From contig NZ_JACHEU010000001.1 of assembly GCF_014201615.1 (NCBI RefSeq), positions 887,631 through 951,630 of the forward strand: DNA of 64,000 bases, written 5' to 3'. Position 1 is the stretch's first letter, and every line of letters begins with the position of its first letter. Below, piece after piece: positions 27,874 through 37,027 of the stretch. This DNA comes from Aquamicrobium lusatiense. Lineage in GTDB: Bacteria > Pseudomonadota > Alphaproteobacteria > Rhizobiales > Rhizobiaceae. The translations under genes were made by a program, and so were the position numbers. The notes beneath the pieces were generated by a model that was given only the letters and a program-made list of their open reading frames with translations, did no database searches and was not told where the DNA came from.

Positions 27874-28769
27874 CGGTTGCGGTCCATGCCGCGCAGGAAC
27901 TGGTCGAAGACCGATTCCATGCCCTTCTGGTATTCGTCGCGCTGCTTCCGGCCGGTCTCGAACATCTGGCCGAACAGATCGTCATATGGGTTTTTCGCGG
28001 CTTCGCCGGAATCAGCCTGACGCGGCTTGCGGGATTGGGTGCGGGTCTGCGGCTCGGGCGTTGCCTGCCCCGCTCCGCCCAGCATGTCGGTGAGAATCTT
28101 GCCCCACGGAGTATCGCCGAACGGGTTCTGTGCCGGGCTTTGCGTCTGCTGCCGGGTCTGCGGCGCAGCCTGACCGCCGCCGAACATGTCGGTCAGGATC
28201 TTGCCGAACGGATTGTCGCCGAGGGGATTGCCGCCGCCTTGCGGCGCGCTCCGGCCTTGTGTGGCCTGTCCGCCACCCATCTGCTTCATCATCTCGCCGA
28301 TGATCTGCCCCAGAGGATTGTCGCCGAAACCGGCGGCGGCCTGTGGCTGGGCGGCGGTCTGCTTGAACAGGCCGCCCATGACCATCGAGGCGATGACCGG
28401 CAGCATCTGCTGCAGAAGCTGCTGGCTGAGGCCGGTGGCCTGTGCGGCCTGCGCGGCCACGGCACGCGAGAGGTCCTTGGAGCCGAACAGATGGCCGAGG
28501 ATGCCGTTGCCTTCCTCGACTCCCTGCGGGGAGAAGGCGCGGCTGGCATCCTCGAAATATTTGGCGTGCTGGCCACTGGACAGCGCATTGAGAAAGCTGC
28601 CGAGGCCGTAGGGGTCTGCCGTGTTGCGCTTCAGCCCCTGCGAGAAGGCGGGCAAAAGCGCTTCAACGGCGGCCTGCGCCTGCTCCTGCGAGAGGTTGAA
28701 CTGCCGGGCCAGCGCTTCCATGCCCTGACCGTTCTGGGCCTGGGTCAGCATTTCGAACAGGTTTTGCAT
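27870..28769 (-). CDS. DUF937 domain-containing protein (YidB-like)
   Basis: 299 residues. The first 145 residues form the helical DUF937 domain (LFEMLTQAQNGQGMEALARQ, LLQQMLPVIASMVMGGLF). Residues 150-240 hold three related units, each with an N/T-P-(L/F/W)-G-(Q/K)-I-(I/L)-(G/T)-(E/D)-M core followed by a Gly/Gln-rich linker. The C-terminus has a fourth, weaker copy (NPYDDLFGQMFETG). There is no signal peptide or membrane segment. Function is unknown in the family. It stands alone, 66 bases from the convergent end of gshA on the same strand. Confidence 0.85.
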   Translation of the reverse strand: MQNLFEMLTQAQNGQGMEALARQFNLSQEQAQAAVEALLPAFSQGLKRNTADPYGLGSFLNALSSGQHAKYFEDASRAFSPQGVEEGNGILGHLFGSKDLSRAVAAQAAQATGLSQQLLQQMLPVIASMVMGGLFKQTAAQPQAAAGFGDNPLGQIIGEMMKQMGGGQATQGRSAPQGGGNPLGDNPFGKILTDMFGGGQAAPQTRQQTQSPAQNPFGDTPWGKILTDMLGGAGQATPEPQTRTQSRKPRQADSGEAAKNPYDDLFGQMFETGRKQRDEYQKGMESVFDQFLRGMDRNR

Positions 28770-28835
28770 CCTAAATCCTCCGGCACACGCGTGGGGGTGA
28801 AGCCTAGAACCTTTCGCCCTTCTGTTGAAGGGAAA

Positions 28836-30209
28836 TCAGTAGGCGTATTCGAGGAATACAGGCTCGATCGAGCCGCCCCAGCGCGTGTGATAGGCCGAAA
28901 GCATCTCTTCGGCGCTCGTCGTGCCGCGGCCGACCACCTCGTCCAGCGTCTGCAGGAAGGAGGTCTCGTCGTAACCATCGCGGTTGAGGCGGGCGCGGTT
29001 CTTCAGGCCGAGGCGGGAGAGCGCCAGCACCTCGCGGCCGATCTCGCGCAGCGTGGTGTTGCGGAACGGGGTGGCGATACCCTGCGCCGGCACCGCGTCG
29101 CGCATTGCGACGACTTCCTCATATGTCCAGCTCGAAGTCAGCGTCTCGGCGGCGGCAAGCGCCTCCTCGTCGTAGAGCAGGCCCACCCAGAAGGCCGGCA
29201 GGGCGCAGATGCGCCGCCACGGGCCGCCGTCGGCGCCGCGCATTTCGAGGAAGCGCTTCAGGCGCACATCCGGGAACAGGGTCGAAAGATGGTTGGCCCA
29301 GTCGCCCATGGTCGGCAACCCGTCGCTCAGTTCGTTGCGGGCTGCGCCGTCCATGAACTGGCGGAAGGTCATGTGCGTCATGTCATGGTACTGCCCGTCA
29401 CGGATGACGAAGTACATCGGCACGTCCAGCGCCCATTCGACATAATCGGCGAAACCGAAATCGGGCGAGAAGCAGAAGCGCGGCATGCCCGAGCGCTCGT
29501 TGTCGGTGTCGCGCCAGATCTCGCCGCGCCAGCTTTGCAGGCCGTTGGGCCTGCCATCGGTAAAGGGCGAATTGGCGAACAGCGCCGTCGACAGCGGCTG
29601 CAGCTTAAGCGAAACCTGCATCTTGCGGCGCATGTCCGCCTCGCTGCCGAAGTCGAGGTTAACCTGAATGGTACAGGTGCGGTACATCATGTCGAGGCCG
29701 TGGCTGCCGACCTTCGGCATGTAGCGGGTCATGATCTCGTAGCGCGACTTCGGCATCACCGGCGTTTCGGCCAGCGTCCATTTCGGACTGCCGCCAAGGC
29801 CGAGGAAACGAATGCCGAGCGGCTCGGCGATCTCGCGCAGCTGCGCCAGATGCGCGTTGCCTTCGCGGCAGGTCTGGTGAATGGTTTCCACCGGCGCGCC
29901 CGAAAGCTCGAACTGTCCGCCGGGTTCCAGGCTGATCGCCCCCTGTCCGGTCGGCTCGACAAGCCCGATGATGCGTCCCGCGTCGACGATCGGGTCCCAG
30001 CCCAGCTTCTCCTGCATGCCTTCCAGCAGGGAGCGGATGCCGCGCTCGCCGCCATAGGGCACCGGCGCATGGCCATCGACATAGAAGGGGAACTTCTCGT
30101 GCTCGGTGCCGATGCGCCATTTCTCCTGCGGCTTGCAGCCATCGGACAGGTAATCCACCAGCTCGTCGATGCCCTCTATCGGGCTGAAATCGGTCGTATC
30201 GCGCGCCAT
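28836..30209 (-). CDS. gshA: Glutamate-cysteine ligase (proteobacterial/plant type)
   Basis: 457 residues of the GCS2 family used by alphaproteobacteria and plants. RIGTEHEKFPFYVDGHAPVPYGG near residue 32, EPGGQFELSGAP near 95 and MMYRTCTIQVNLDFGSEADM near 175 are the nucleotide and substrate segments. The enzyme joins glutamate and cysteine using ATP, the first step of glutathione synthesis. It is divergent from the AI-2E-type permease gene with 230 bases between. gshB is not in the window. Confidence 0.95.
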   Translation of the reverse strand: MARDTTDFSPIEGIDELVDYLSDGCKPQEKWRIGTEHEKFPFYVDGHAPVPYGGERGIRSLLEGMQEKLGWDPIVDAGRIIGLVEPTGQGAISLEPGGQFELSGAPVETIHQTCREGNAHLAQLREIAEPLGIRFLGLGGSPKWTLAETPVMPKSRYEIMTRYMPKVGSHGLDMMYRTCTIQVNLDFGSEADMRRKMQVSLKLQPLSTALFANSPFTDGRPNGLQSWRGEIWRDTDNERSGMPRFCFSPDFGFADYVEWALDVPMYFVIRDGQYHDMTHMTFRQFMDGAARNELSDGLPTMGDWANHLSTLFPDVRLKRFLEMRGADGGPWRRICALPAFWVGLLYDEEALAAAETLTSSWTYEEVVAMRDAVPAQGIATPFRNTTLREIGREVLALSRLGLKNRARLNRDGYDETSFLQTLDEVVGRGTTSAEEMLSAYHTRWGGSIEPVFLEYAY

Positions 30210-30439
30210 GAATACCTCATTGCCGGGGCTTTCCGGGAAATTTTCGGGCTAGTTGGACGATATGACCGTACCCGATCAAGCGAAAACTGTAGAGCCACGC
30301 TTCAACGAAACTTCATGCTGCGCAAGCGCGGATGCGTAGCATGGATGTTTCGTCCGGGAGGGCCGGGAACCTTGCGCGGGCTGCGACATTTCCGGTTGTA
30401 GCGCAATGTGCGCATCACCACAGGCGAGGGGGAACTGCC

Positions 30440-32392
30440 ATGGCTGCAACGGATGAAGCGGAAAAGCGTCCGGCGAACGCGTCCGGGGCGGGCGATTATG
30501 TGCGCCCCTTCGTGCCCACCGCCGTCACCATGGTGGGCGTCGTCGCCATCCTCTATCTCGGGCGCGAGGTGTTCCTGCCGCTGGCGATCGCCTTCCTGCT
30601 GACCTTCGCGCTGGCCCCAATCGTGTCGGCGCTGCGCAAGCGCTCGATCCCGAAGGTGCCGGCGGTGGTGGTGACGGTGACGCTCGCCTTCCTCGCCATC
30701 GGGCTCTTTTCCTTCGTCGTCGCCACGCAGGTCAGCAATCTGGCGCAGAACATTCCCACCTATCAGTCGAACATTCTGGAAAAGGTCCGGTCGCTGCGGG
30801 AGGTGGGGGCCAATGGCGGCATCATCGAGCGGTTGAGCAATGCGGTCGAACGCGTGGGGGCCGAGCTCCAGCGCGGAACCCGGGTGCCCGAGCAGGCAGA
30901 GCCGCAGGAGCCGGCGCGCGAGCCGCTGCCGGTGGAGATCGTTTCGCGCCAGAACCCCGTTGAGATCCTGAAGAACGTCATCGTGCCGCTGGCAGCTCCC
31001 TTCGCCACCGCCGGCCTGATCATCATCGTCGTCATCTTCATGCTTCTGGAGCGCGAGGACCTGCGCGACCGCTTCATCCGCCTCGTCGGCTACAGCGACC
31101 TTCACCGCACCACCGAGGCGTTGCAGGATGCCGGCAAGCGCGTCGGGCGCTATCTGCTCATGCAACTGGTGGTCAACACCACCTATGCCATTCCCATAAC
31201 CATCGGCCTGTGGCTGATCGGCATTCCTAATGCGCTCCTGTGGGGCCTTTTGGCGCTGGTGCTGCGCTTCGTGCCCTATATCGGGCCGGCCATCGCCATG
31301 CTTCTGCCGATGCTTCTGGCGCTGGCCGTCGCGCCCGGCTGGTCGATGGTGCTGTGGACGGCGGGGCTTTTCCTCGTCATGGAGCTGATCTCCAACAACA
31401 TCATGGAGCCGTGGCTCTACGGGTCGCGCACCGGCCTGTCGTCGCTCGCCATCATCGTGGCGGCGATCTTCTGGACATGGCTGTGGGGGCCGCTCGGCCT
31501 CGTCATCTCGACGCCGCTGACGGTCTGCCTCGTCGTGCTCGGCCGCCATGTGCCGCAATTCGCGTTTCTGGACGTGATGCTCGGCAACGAGCCGGTGCTG
31601 GAGCCGCATGCCCGGCTCTACCAGCGCCTGCTGGCCGGCGATCCCGACGAGGCGACCGACTATGCCGAGGAGTTTCTGGAGGAGCGCTATCTGGTCGACT
31701 ACTACGACCATATCGGCATTCCCGCCCTGCTCATCGGCGAGACCGATCGCCAGCGCGGCGTCATGACCGACGAGCAGCGCCGCCAGATCGCGGCCAGCGC
31801 GCTTGCGCTGGTCGAAAATCTGGAGGACGTGGCGCAGGAAGAAGAGGAGGAGGAAGAGGAAGCCGCTGAAGAAGCTGGCAAGCGCACCGCCCCCTCCGGC
31901 GAGGATGATATCGAAACACCCGACCTGCCGGACGGCGAGGGACGCTCATTGCTGTGCCTCGGCGGGCGCGGCGAACTGGACGATGCCGCGGCGGCCATGC
32001 TGGCGCAGGTGCTGGAGGTTCAGGGCGCTGAGGTCGCCACCGCCGCCCATGCCGTTCTGGAAGGCCGCGCCGTATCTTCCCTGCCGCTGGCCGACGTCGA
32101 TACCGTCATCGTGGCTTTCCTCAACACGGCGTCGCTCGCCCACGCCCGCCATGCGGTGCGGCGTCTGAAGCGGGCGAGGCCTGCCTTGCGGGTCGGCATC
32201 CTCATGCCGCGTGCCGACGACGAAAAATCCATCGAGGCAGCGTCCATCAGCGCGGATTTCGTCGCCTTCTCCATTGCCGGAGCGGTGAAGGAAGGGCTCG
32301 ACGACAAGCCGGCGGTGAAGCTGAAGGCAACGACGGCCCGCCTGACGCGCCGGAAAACGCGACCGAAGAAGCCGGTGGCCGAAACCGCCTAG
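30440..32392 (+). CDS. AI-2E family (PerM) membrane transporter with C-terminal soluble extension
   Basis: 650 residues from the ATG at 30440, with GAGGGGGA eight bases upstream. Residues 20-360 contain about eight membrane helices with the family features (LFVMELISNNIMEPWLYG, TPLTVCLVVLGRHVPQF). A cytosolic tail of nearly 290 residues follows: a helical part, an acidic run of about twelve Glu/Ala near 480, and residues 525-625 that look like a Rossmann-type domain (LCLGGRGELDDAAAAMLAQV, VDTVIVAF, RVGILMP). That domain resembles a B12-binding fold but lacks its usual His. The family exports peptides, signals or ions; the substrate here is unknown. Confidence 0.85.
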   Translation: MAATDEAEKRPANASGAGDYVRPFVPTAVTMVGVVAILYLGREVFLPLAIAFLLTFALAPIVSALRKRSIPKVPAVVVTVTLAFLAIGLFSFVVATQVSNLAQNIPTYQSNILEKVRSLREVGANGGIIERLSNAVERVGAELQRGTRVPEQAEPQEPAREPLPVEIVSRQNPVEILKNVIVPLAAPFATAGLIIIVVIFMLLEREDLRDRFIRLVGYSDLHRTTEALQDAGKRVGRYLLMQLVVNTTYAIPITIGLWLIGIPNALLWGLLALVLRFVPYIGPAIAMLLPMLLALAVAPGWSMVLWTAGLFLVMELISNNIMEPWLYGSRTGLSSLAIIVAAIFWTWLWGPLGLVISTPLTVCLVVLGRHVPQFAFLDVMLGNEPVLEPHARLYQRLLAGDPDEATDYAEEFLEERYLVDYYDHIGIPALLIGETDRQRGVMTDEQRRQIAASALALVENLEDVAQEEEEEEEEAAEEAGKRTAPSGEDDIETPDLPDGEGRSLLCLGGRGELDDAAAAMLAQVLEVQGAEVATAAHAVLEGRAVSSLPLADVDTVIVAFLNTASLAHARHAVRRLKRARPALRVGILMPRADDEKSIEAASISADFVAFSIAGAVKEGLDDKPAVKLKATTARLTRRKTRPKKPVAETA

Positions 32393-32494
32393 ATCGCCCT
32401 GCGTCCATTCGGGCGCACAAAGGACGATCTGACTGTCGAGAGGTCATCGGAATAATCGGAAACCGGAGTCCCTTTTCGGTCCGGCGCTCTGATC
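32391..32494. repeat. Convergent intergenic spacer with two imperfect hairpins
   Basis: AGATCG (32391) pairs with CGATCT (32425-32430) around GTCC/GGAC. From 32439 the sequence GGTCATCGGAATAATCGGAAACCGG..CCTTTTCGGTCCGGCGCTCTGATC resembles the palindromic repeats at 344 and 27776. It probably ends both flanking transcripts. Confidence 0.45.
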
Positions 32495-33229
32495 CTACCA
32501 GTCGCCGATCGTTGCCTGAATGACGGCGAGTGCGGCGACCGCTGCCGTATCGGCGCGCAATATGCGCGGCCCGAGCGGAATGGCGGTGACGAAATCGAGC
32601 GCCCGCAGCATGCGGCGTTCGTCTTCGGAGAAGCCGCCTTCCGGGCCGACCAGCAGCGCCAGCCGCTTCTCGCCGATGGCCCGCAGCGCTGCAACGGGGT
32701 TGTTGGTGGCCGCGTCCTCGTCGCAGAAGATCAGCCGCCGCTCCCTGTCCCAGCCGGACAGCAGGCGTTCCAGCCGCACCGCCTCGCGCACCTCCGGCAC
32801 GGCAAGGATGCCGCATTGCTCGGCTGCCTCGATCACATTGGCGCGCAGGCGATCGGAAGCGGTCTTCGTCACCTGCGTGTGCTGGGTGAGAACGGGCTGC
32901 AGCACCCCCGCACCCATCTCCACCGCCTTCTGCACCAGATAATCCAGCCGCGCCTGCTTGAGGGGCGCAAAGCAGTAGACCAGATCGCAGGGGGCCGGTT
33001 GCGGGCGTTGCAGGCTGTTCACGGTGAGCCGCACCACCTTCTTCCTGACCTCGGAAACGGCAGCCGACCATTCCCCGTCGCGGCCGTTGAACAGGAGAAG
33101 CTCGGCGCCCGGACCAAGTCTCAGCACATGGGCGAGGTAATGGCTCTGCTGCGGATCGGCGTCGATTTCCATGTCTGCCGCAAGATCGCCGGGCACGAAA
33201 AGTCTCTGGAGCTTGTAATTGGCGCGCAT
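32495..33229 (-). CDS. rsmE: 16S rRNA m3U1498 methyltransferase
   Basis: 244 residues from the ATG at 33229 ([12 protein letters not shown]), the usual rhizobial RsmE start. An N-terminal PUA-like domain ([20 protein letters not shown]) precedes a SPOUT methylase with [16 protein letters not shown], and then [16 protein letters not shown], which forms the S-adenosylmethionine knot. It methylates U1498 of 16S rRNA in the small subunit. A longer frame begins at 33280, but its first 17 residues do not fit the family. It is 31 bases downstream of the unknown gene on the same strand. Confidence 0.93.
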   Translation of the reverse strand: MRANYKLQRLFVPGDLAADMEIDADPQQSHYLAHVLRLGPGAELLLFNGRDGEWSAAVSEVRKKVVRLTVNSLQRPQPAPCDLVYCFAPLKQARLDYLVQKAVEMGAGVLQPVLTQHTQVTKTASDRLRANVIEAAEQCGILAVPEVREAVRLERLLSGWDRERRLIFCDEDAATNNPVAALRAIGEKRLALLVGPEGGFSEDERRMLRALDFVTAIPLGPRILRADTAAVAALAVIQATIGDW

Positions 33230-33260
33230 CGGCGCTTGATGCGGCAGGCGGGCCTTCGCG

Positions 33261-33923
33261 TCAAGCACCCGCAGAAGCATGCCAGTCTGGCCGGTAGCCT
33301 GCGCGCAGCACCGCCACGGTGGCTGGCGGGGTCAGCAGCACAAAGCCGTCTGCTTCGGGTATTGAGGCCGAAATATAGCCGGCAAACGACCATTGCAGAT
33401 AGCGGCCATCCCGTCTGGTGAAACAGGTGGCGCCAGTGCTGAACATGGCGCCCTCCGGCAGCTTCGCGATGTCGGCGGGCGTCATCACTGCCGGCTTTGT
33501 CCTGCTGGCCAGCCTTTCGCCATGCAGGCGCGTGTCGAGCTGCGGCGCACGTGGTTCGGCAATGCCTGAGGCCGTTGCGAAGCGGCCGAGAAAATCCTTC
33601 GCCCGCTCGCGCCGGCAATAGAAGCAGGGCCGATGCCCGGCCGCGAGCGCCGTCACCTCGTCTAGGAAGAACAATTCCGTCCAGCCTGCTTTTCCGCCGG
33701 GCTCCTTGCGCGCTCCATCGCGTCCGCCATTGCGCCCCATGGGCACACGCCGCTGGTCGCCGAAATCGCATTCGCAGATGATCCATGCCTTCGTCGTCCA
33801 GCGGCGCGGAAGCAGGGTTCTGGTGTCGGGATCGTGGATGATGCCGCGATTGCCGGTGAACATGCCGCGTTCCGCCACCGCATGGATGACACCGAAGGGA
33901 TCGACCCGGTTCTGCAGTGGCAT
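33261..33923 (-). CDS. Conserved protein of unknown function with CxxC motif
   Basis: 220 residues, which I do not recognise as a named family. It is soluble, basic and aromatic-rich. [19 protein letters not shown] (near residue 98) contains a CxxC that could bind metal or be redox active; CECDFGD near residue 51 supplies further cysteines. [11 protein letters not shown] and [20 protein letters not shown] close the protein. The start (ATG 33923) has TTTTTCAGGAAAAAG-like purines upstream. It is likely transcribed with rsmE. The start and reading frame are convincing by codon use; the function is open. Confidence 0.75.
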   Translation of the reverse strand: MPLQNRVDPFGVIHAVAERGMFTGNRGIIHDPDTRTLLPRRWTTKAWIICECDFGDQRRVPMGRNGGRDGARKEPGGKAGWTELFFLDEVTALAAGHRPCFYCRRERAKDFLGRFATASGIAEPRAPQLDTRLHGERLASRTKPAVMTPADIAKLPEGAMFSTGATCFTRRDGRYLQWSFAGYISASIPEADGFVLLTPPATVAVLRAGYRPDWHASAGA

Positions 33924-34028
33924 AGCTTTTTCCTGAAACTGCCGGCTGGCGACAGGCCTGCACCGCTTGGCCTGCCTCTACCGGCCATGGTATCGGTCGC
34001 CACAGCTTTGTCACGGGTGGGTGAGTCA

Positions 34029-34733
34029 ATGCGTGTTCTTGTCGTGGAAAATTTCGCGAATACCGGCCTTGGCCAGATGGGCGCGGCCATCGAGGAAGCC
34101 GGCGGCGCGATCGACATGCGCCGGGCTCATCTGGGTGAGGCGCTTCCGCTGAATGCGGCCGGTCATGACGCGCTGATCGTGCTGGGCGGCGTGCAGAATG
34201 CGCTTGCCGACGATGTCAGCCCCTATTTCCCGGCACTTCTCGACCTCATCCGCGATTTCGAAGCGAGAGACCGGGCCGTTGCCGGCATCTGCCTCGGCAG
34301 CCAGCTCATCGCCCGCGCCTTCGGCGGCGAGAACCGGATCGGCGGGGCCCGCGAGTTCGGCTGGCAGCAGGTCGATCTGGCACCCGAGGCGGAAGGCGAT
34401 GCGGTGCTCGGCAAGCTTCCGCAAAATTTCCCCATTTTCCAGTGGCATGACGACACCTTCTCGCTGCCCGAGCGCGCGACGCGCCTTGCCGGCAGCGCGG
34501 TGGCGCAGAATCAGGCCTATCGCATCGGCCGCGCCACCTATGGCTTCCAGTTCCATTTCGAGGCCGATACCGGGCTTGTGCGGGAATGGAGCGAGCTTTT
34601 CGCGGCAACGATCGCGGAGCGCCGCCCCGGCTGGGCGGAAGATCTGGACGAGGAAGCGGCCACAAGAGGGCAGCAGGCGGATGCGGCGGGCCTGTCCATT
34701 GCCCGCGCCTGGGTTTCCGCCATCAGGGCATAA
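34029..34733 (+). CDS. Class I glutamine amidotransferase (GMP synthase-like)
   Basis: 234 residues from the ATG at 34029 with GGTGAG upstream. The single GATase1 domain has nucleophile Cys in VAGICLGSQLIARAFGG (near residue 86) and His in YGFQFHFEADTG (near 173), so the triad looks complete. There is no synthetase domain, so it may be a stand-alone amidotransferase or act as a gamma-glutamyl hydrolase on a small molecule, as related PuuD-like and GuaA-like proteins do. Divergent from the unknown gene at 33261-33923, with 105 bases between. Substrate not assignable. Confidence 0.88.
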   Translation: MRVLVVENFANTGLGQMGAAIEEAGGAIDMRRAHLGEALPLNAAGHDALIVLGGVQNALADDVSPYFPALLDLIRDFEARDRAVAGICLGSQLIARAFGGENRIGGAREFGWQQVDLAPEAEGDAVLGKLPQNFPIFQWHDDTFSLPERATRLAGSAVAQNQAYRIGRATYGFQFHFEADTGLVREWSELFAATIAERRPGWAEDLDEEAATRGQQADAAGLSIARAWVSAIRA

Positions 34734-34971
34734 GGTCCGCCGCCTGCCATGTCTCGGGGCGTGACAATTTTGGCACGTCGCGGCGAAACTCCTGTGGAGG
34801 ACCGTTTCAGGTCTTGGCCCGGCCTTCCCCTGCTTCTAGAACGCGCTCGCAAAGGCATGGCGCTGGGCCGAAAGATTTTTCCTTTCTGCTGACGAACCCT
34901 TCGGGGACTTCTGCGTTTCAATGCAATGGTAATCATATCCGTGCAGGATGAGCGGCAGACAGAATTCAGAG

Positions 34972-35112
34972 ATGACCTCAGTGAAAGCAGCCCTTCTGAC
35001 CTTCGCCATGCTCTCCGGTCTCGCCATCGGCGGTTTCGGCATCTATGCCGCCGACGCGGCGAACGGCCACAATGCGGTTGACGGCTACGGCGTCACCGCC
35101 GCGCTGGACTGA
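34972..35112 (+). CDS. Small secreted or membrane peptide, 46 residues
   Basis: The frame ATG 34972 to TGA 35110 encodes MTSVKAALLTFAMLSGLAIG, then GFGIYAADAANGHNAVDGYG and VTAALD. Lys5 followed by a hydrophobic stretch and AxA at the end is a good signal peptide with cleavage near Ala27-Ala30. The ribosome site is weak (CAGAG). The last 28 bases overlap, on the opposite strand, the end of the metallophosphatase gene. Codon use resembles its neighbours. It may be a small envelope peptide; a chance ORF is not excluded. Confidence 0.5.
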   Translation: MTSVKAALLTFAMLSGLAIGGFGIYAADAANGHNAVDGYGVTAALD

Positions 35113-35876
35113 AACACGCCTTCTTGCCTCACCGTCAGAATTGTCTTGCGCGCGTCGTCGATGCGGAGGACGCTCAGCCTTCCCGTGCGATAGGCGCCGG
35201 TATCGAGGTTGACGCGGTTCGGCCTCACCGTGACCACGCCTGACGGCGTGTGGCCGTGCAGGATCACCCTCGGATGAAGCCCCTCGTAACGATGGAATTC
35301 GCCGCGAATCCAGACAAGATCGTCAACTGACTGGCGCTCCAGCGCCACGCCCGGCCGGATGCCGGCGTGGCAGCAGAAGAAGTCGCCACAGTCGAACGAC
35401 GTCTCCAGCGCATGGAGCAGCGCGAGATGGGATTGCGGTATCGCGGCCGCCAGCGCCGCATGGAATGCGTGCAGCGCATCGCCGCCTTCTTCCACGGCGC
35501 CGAAATGCGCGGCATGAACGCCATAAGACGCAGCCGTTTCGAGGCCGCCATGCGTGATGAAAATCCCGCAGGGATCGGGTCTGGCCAGAAAGTCGAGCAG
35601 GCCGAGGTCGTGGTTGCCCGCCAGAACGACATGGCGCGGGTCGCGGGTCTTTGCCTCAGCCAGAAATTCCAGCACGCCGCGCGAATCCGGGCCACGATCC
35701 ACATAGTCGCCCAGATAGACGATGCGCCAGTCCGCCGGCGCATCGGCGTGCAACTCCGCCTCCGCATGGCGGTGGAAAGCCCGGAGCAGATCGAGGCGGC
35801 CGTGGAGATCGCCGACAGCATAGAGCCGCAGACCCGGTGGCGTTCGGGCATGGCTGAAATCGATGCTGCCGGCCAT
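35085..35876 (-). CDS. Calcineurin-type metallophosphatase
   Basis: 263 residues from the ATG at 35876 (MAGSIDFSHARTPPG), with AGGGG eight bases upstream. All metal-ligand motifs of the PPP-like group are present in order: GDLHG (near residue 21), GDYVDRGPDS (near 55), AGNHD (near 84), THGGLE, CCHAGIRPG and LHGHTPSG. Related bacterial enzymes are serine/threonine phosphatases or Ap4A-type hydrolases; the substrate cannot be told from sequence. The gene starts four bases before the lldD stop ends, so it is in the lld transcription unit. Confidence 0.9.
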   Translation of the reverse strand: MAGSIDFSHARTPPGLRLYAVGDLHGRLDLLRAFHRHAEAELHADAPADWRIVYLGDYVDRGPDSRGVLEFLAEAKTRDPRHVVLAGNHDLGLLDFLARPDPCGIFITHGGLETAASYGVHAAHFGAVEEGGDALHAFHAALAAAIPQSHLALLHALETSFDCGDFFCCHAGIRPGVALERQSVDDLVWIRGEFHRYEGLHPRVILHGHTPSGVVTVRPNRVNLDTGAYRTGRLSVLRIDDARKTILTVRQEGVFQSSAAVTP

Positions 35877-35880
35877 GTTG

Positions 35881-37020
35881 TCAGCCCCTGAAGAGCATGT
35901 CCTTGCCAAGGTCGCGGATGTCGCGCTTGCCGCACAGCGCCATCGTCGTGTCCAGCTCCCTGGAGATGATGTTCAGCGCATTGGTCACGCCCTGCCTGCC
36001 CTGAGCGCCCAGCCCGTAGAGGAAAGGCCTGCCGATGAAAACGCCCTTCGCGCCGAGGCACAAGGCCTTCAGCACGTCCTGGCCCGAGCGGATGCCGCCA
36101 TCCATGAACACCTCGATCCGGTCGCCAACCTTATCCGCGATCGGCTCCAGCACGGAGATGGAGGAAGGCGCGCCGTCGAGCTGGCGTCCGCCATGGTTGG
36201 AGACGATGATGGCGTCGGCGCCGCTTTTGGCCGCCAGTTCCGCGTCCTCGTGGTCCAGAATGCCCTTGAGGATCAGCTTGCCGCCCCAGCGCTTGCGGAT
36301 CCACTCGACATCCTCCCACGACAGCTTTGGATCGAACTGGTCAGCCGTCCAGGAAGACAGCGACGACAGGTCGGCGACGCCTTTGACGTGGCCGGCAATG
36401 TTGCGGAAGGTGTGGCGCTTGGTGCCCAGCATGCCCATGCACCATTTCGGGCGGGTTGCCATCTGCCAGATGTGCTTTGCCGTGAATTTGGGCGGAGCCG
36501 AAAGGCCGTTGCGCAGGTCCTTGTGGCGCTGGCCGAGAACCTGCAGATCGAGGGTGAGCACCAGCGCCGAGCATCTGGCGGCTTTCGCGCGCTCGATCAG
36601 GTTCTCCACAAAGCCGCGGTCCTTCATTACATAGAGCTGGAACCAGAAGGGCTTCTTCGTCACCGAGGCAACGTCCTCGATCGAGCAGATGCTCATGGTG
36701 GAGAGGGTGAACGGCACGCCGAATTCCTCGGCTGCCTGCGCCGCCAGCATTTCGCCGTCTGCATGCTGCATGCCGGTCATGCCGGTGGGCGCCAGCGCCA
36801 CGGGCATCGCCACATCCTCGCCCAGCATGGTGGTTTTCAGCGAGCGGTTGGTCATGTCCACCAGCACCCGCTGCCGCAGTTTGATCTTCGCGAAATCTTC
36901 CTCGTTGGCGCGGTAGGTGCCTTCCGTCCACGAACCGGAATCGGCGTAGTCGAAGAACATCTTGGGCACACGCCGCCGGGCAAGCTGCTTCAGTTCGTCT
37001 ATGGTCAGCGGTTCGGTCAT
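35881..37020 (-). CDS. lldD: L-lactate dehydrogenase (FMN, quinone or cytochrome linked)
   Basis: 379 residues of the FMN-dependent alpha-hydroxy acid oxidase family. ALAPTGMTGMQHADGE (near 75), FQLYVMKDRG (near 128), KGILDHEDAELAAKSGADAI and VSNHGGRQLDGAPSS, with the catalytic His in SNHGG, are intact. GIRSGQDVLKAL and GAKGVFIGRPFLYGL bind FMN phosphate. It oxidises lactate to pyruvate and passes electrons to the respiratory chain. It follows a FadR-type regulator by seven bases. Some homologues prefer other 2-hydroxy acids. Confidence 0.93.
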   Translation of the reverse strand: MTEPLTIDELKQLARRRVPKMFFDYADSGSWTEGTYRANEEDFAKIKLRQRVLVDMTNRSLKTTMLGEDVAMPVALAPTGMTGMQHADGEMLAAQAAEEFGVPFTLSTMSICSIEDVASVTKKPFWFQLYVMKDRGFVENLIERAKAARCSALVLTLDLQVLGQRHKDLRNGLSAPPKFTAKHIWQMATRPKWCMGMLGTKRHTFRNIAGHVKGVADLSSLSSWTADQFDPKLSWEDVEWIRKRWGGKLILKGILDHEDAELAAKSGADAIIVSNHGGRQLDGAPSSISVLEPIADKVGDRIEVFMDGGIRSGQDVLKALCLGAKGVFIGRPFLYGLGAQGRQGVTNALNIISRELDTTMALCGKRDIRDLGKDMLFRG

Positions 37021-37027
37021 TTCTGCT

